A DNA stretch of 6,562 nucleotides from the NCBI GenBank assembly GCA_946497585.1, contig CAMMLF010000092.1, forward strand, positions 1-6,562. The letters are read 5' to 3'. The notes beneath the pieces were generated by a model that saw only the letters and a program-made list of their open reading frames with translations, did not search any database and was not told where the DNA came from. Position 1 is the first letter of the stretch, and each line of letters opens with the position of its first letter. The stretch comes from an uncultured Clostridium sp. GTDB lineage: Bacteria; Bacillota; Clostridia; TANB77; CAG-508. Below are positions 5,592-6,562 of this stretch, one piece after another. A program made the translations under genes and the position numbers.

Positions 5592-6506
5592 TTAATTTTC
5601 TATATTTTTCAATATTATGTCGACATTGTTTTCGTTAAAAGCATCTAACCAAATTGCATTTTCGTATGATTTGAACCATGTAATTTGTCTTTTGGCATAC
5701 CTTCTAGTTTCTTGCTTTATTTTTTCAATCATTTCAACTTTTGTTAGTTTATTTTCTAAATATTCTACAACCTCTTTATATCCTAAACCTTGCATTGCTG
5801 TTGGAAATTCTTTATACTTTTTTAGTAGTTGTTTTACTTCATCTATGAGACCATCTTCTATCATTATATCTACTCTTTTATTTATTCTATCATAAAGTTT
5901 TTCTCTGTCCATATTAAGAACAAATATTTTATAATCATATTTAGGTCCATTTTTTCTTGAATCTTCTTCAAGTTGAGTTTTAGTTTTTCCTGTAGAATGA
6001 TAAATTTCTAAAATTCTAAGAATTCTCTTTTTATCGTTTGAACTAATCTTTTCCATGGCTTTGCTATCAATTTTATTAGCTTCTTTATATAAATTTTCCA
6101 AACCTTCTTTATTCACTCTATCCTCAAGTTCTTGTCTATAATTTAAGTCGGTTTCTATATTAGGATAATCTATACCATAAACTAAAGAATTTAAGTATAA
6201 GCCTGTTCCGCCAACAATAATAGGCTTTTTGCCACTTTTAATAATTTGTTCAATAGTATATTCTGCATCTTTTTTATATTCTGATACACTGTACCTCTCA
6301 TTTGGCATTACAAAATCCACTAAATAATGTTTTGCCTCTTTACGTTCCTCATCAGTAGGTTTTGCTGTACCTATTGTCATATCTTTATAGATTTGCATAG
6401 AATCGCATGATACAATTTCGCCTTCTATTTTTTTTGCCAATTTTATTCCTAAACTTGTTTTTCCAGATGCAGTTGGTCCACAAATTACAATTACCTGTTC
6501 TTTCAC
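5592..6506 (-). CDS. miaA: tRNA dimethylallyltransferase MiaA
   Basis: MiaA transfers a dimethylallyl group from DMAPP to N6 of A37 in tRNAs that read codons starting with U (i6A37, the precursor of ms2i6A). The 304-residue length is normal. Visible signatures are the P-loop GPTASGKT (10-17), DSMQIY with the substrate-binding Asp (35-40), GTAKPT (46-51), GGTGLYLNSL (99-108), NDKKRILRILEIY (157-169), QGLGYKEV (239-246) and RRYAKRQITWF (268-278). The start is GTG at 6504-6506, with GAGGT 6 bases upstream. It gives the usual family N terminus just before the P-loop. In clostridia miaA typically follows mutL and precedes hfq; here hfq does not follow and the HlyD-like gene comes 102 bases later. 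The 56 bases to the right edge contain no recognisable gene end. Confidence 0.96.
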   Translation of the reverse strand: MKEQVIVICGPTASGKTSLGIKLAKKIEGEIVSCDSMQIYKDMTIGTAKPTDEERKEAKHYLVDFVMPNERYSVSEYKKDAEYTIEQIIKSGKKPIIVGGTGLYLNSLVYGIDYPNIETDLNYRQELEDRVNKEGLENLYKEANKIDSKAMEKISSNDKKRILRILEIYHSTGKTKTQLEEDSRKNGPKYDYKIFVLNMDREKLYDRINKRVDIMIEDGLIDEVKQLLKKYKEFPTAMQGLGYKEVVEYLENKLTKVEMIEKIKQETRRYAKRQITWFKSYENAIWLDAFNENNVDIILKNIEN

Positions 6507-6562
6507 TTTCTTACCTCGTATTTAATATTTTTGTTACAATTCACAGCTTAATTTTTATTACT

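Noticed and set aside
5338..5895. Plus-strand open frames rich in Ser, Phe and Leu opposite the HlyD-like tail and miaA
   Set aside because: They are the complement of Lys/Glu-rich codons in real genes; no start signals or recognisable domains.

Overview
The window is AT-rich. All seven convincing genes lie on the minus strand, so transcription runs from the right edge to the left. Gene content (miaA, an HlyD-like membrane adaptor, sepF, divIVA, rsmD), AGGAGG-type ribosome binding sites, two GTG starts and heavy A/T codon use all point to a low-GC Gram-positive bacterium. It is most likely a clostridial Firmicute, possibly an uncultured gut lineage. Tryptophan is read from TGG and TGA is not used as a sense codon, so the code is standard. 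No RNA gene, CRISPR array, transposase, integrase or reverse transcriptase is visible.

Right part (about 4008-6506): miaA encodes the tRNA A37 dimethylallyltransferase. It is followed after about 100 bases by a 493-residue single-pass membrane protein with an HlyD/membrane-fusion-protein architecture (lysine-rich cytoplasmic tail, one membrane helix, split barrel-sandwich domain around a coiled coil). Middle part (2941-3953): a good vegetative-type promoter precedes sepF and divIVA, two envelope and division proteins 19 bases apart. A strong stem-loop at 2815-2858 ends this unit.

Left part (152-2743): a second promoter sits so close to the rsmD start that its mRNA is predicted to be leaderless. 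rsmD (16S rRNA G966 methyltransferase) is followed after 3 bases by a small coiled-coil protein with DivIVA/ATPase-stalk-like helices. Next, 77 bases on, is a membrane-anchored extracytoplasmic protein with a formylglycine-generating-enzyme/C-type-lectin fold. That protein lacks catalytic features. Its C-terminal 'RGG...SFRVV' segment resembles the variable region of diversity-generating retroelement targets. Past its stop codon, the left edge holds two tandem copies of a short GGGACGGTCC-containing unit arranged as nested inverted repeats, then a short GC-rich tract. Both look like interspersed repeat DNA.

Most of the window is housekeeping (tRNA and rRNA modification, division). The accessory-looking part is the left 1.6 kb: the lectin-fold surface protein plus the repeats. 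I see no complete novel system. The best leads are the possible hypervariable C terminus, the tandem repeat units, the leaderless rsmD and the linkage of the HlyD-like adaptor to sepF.
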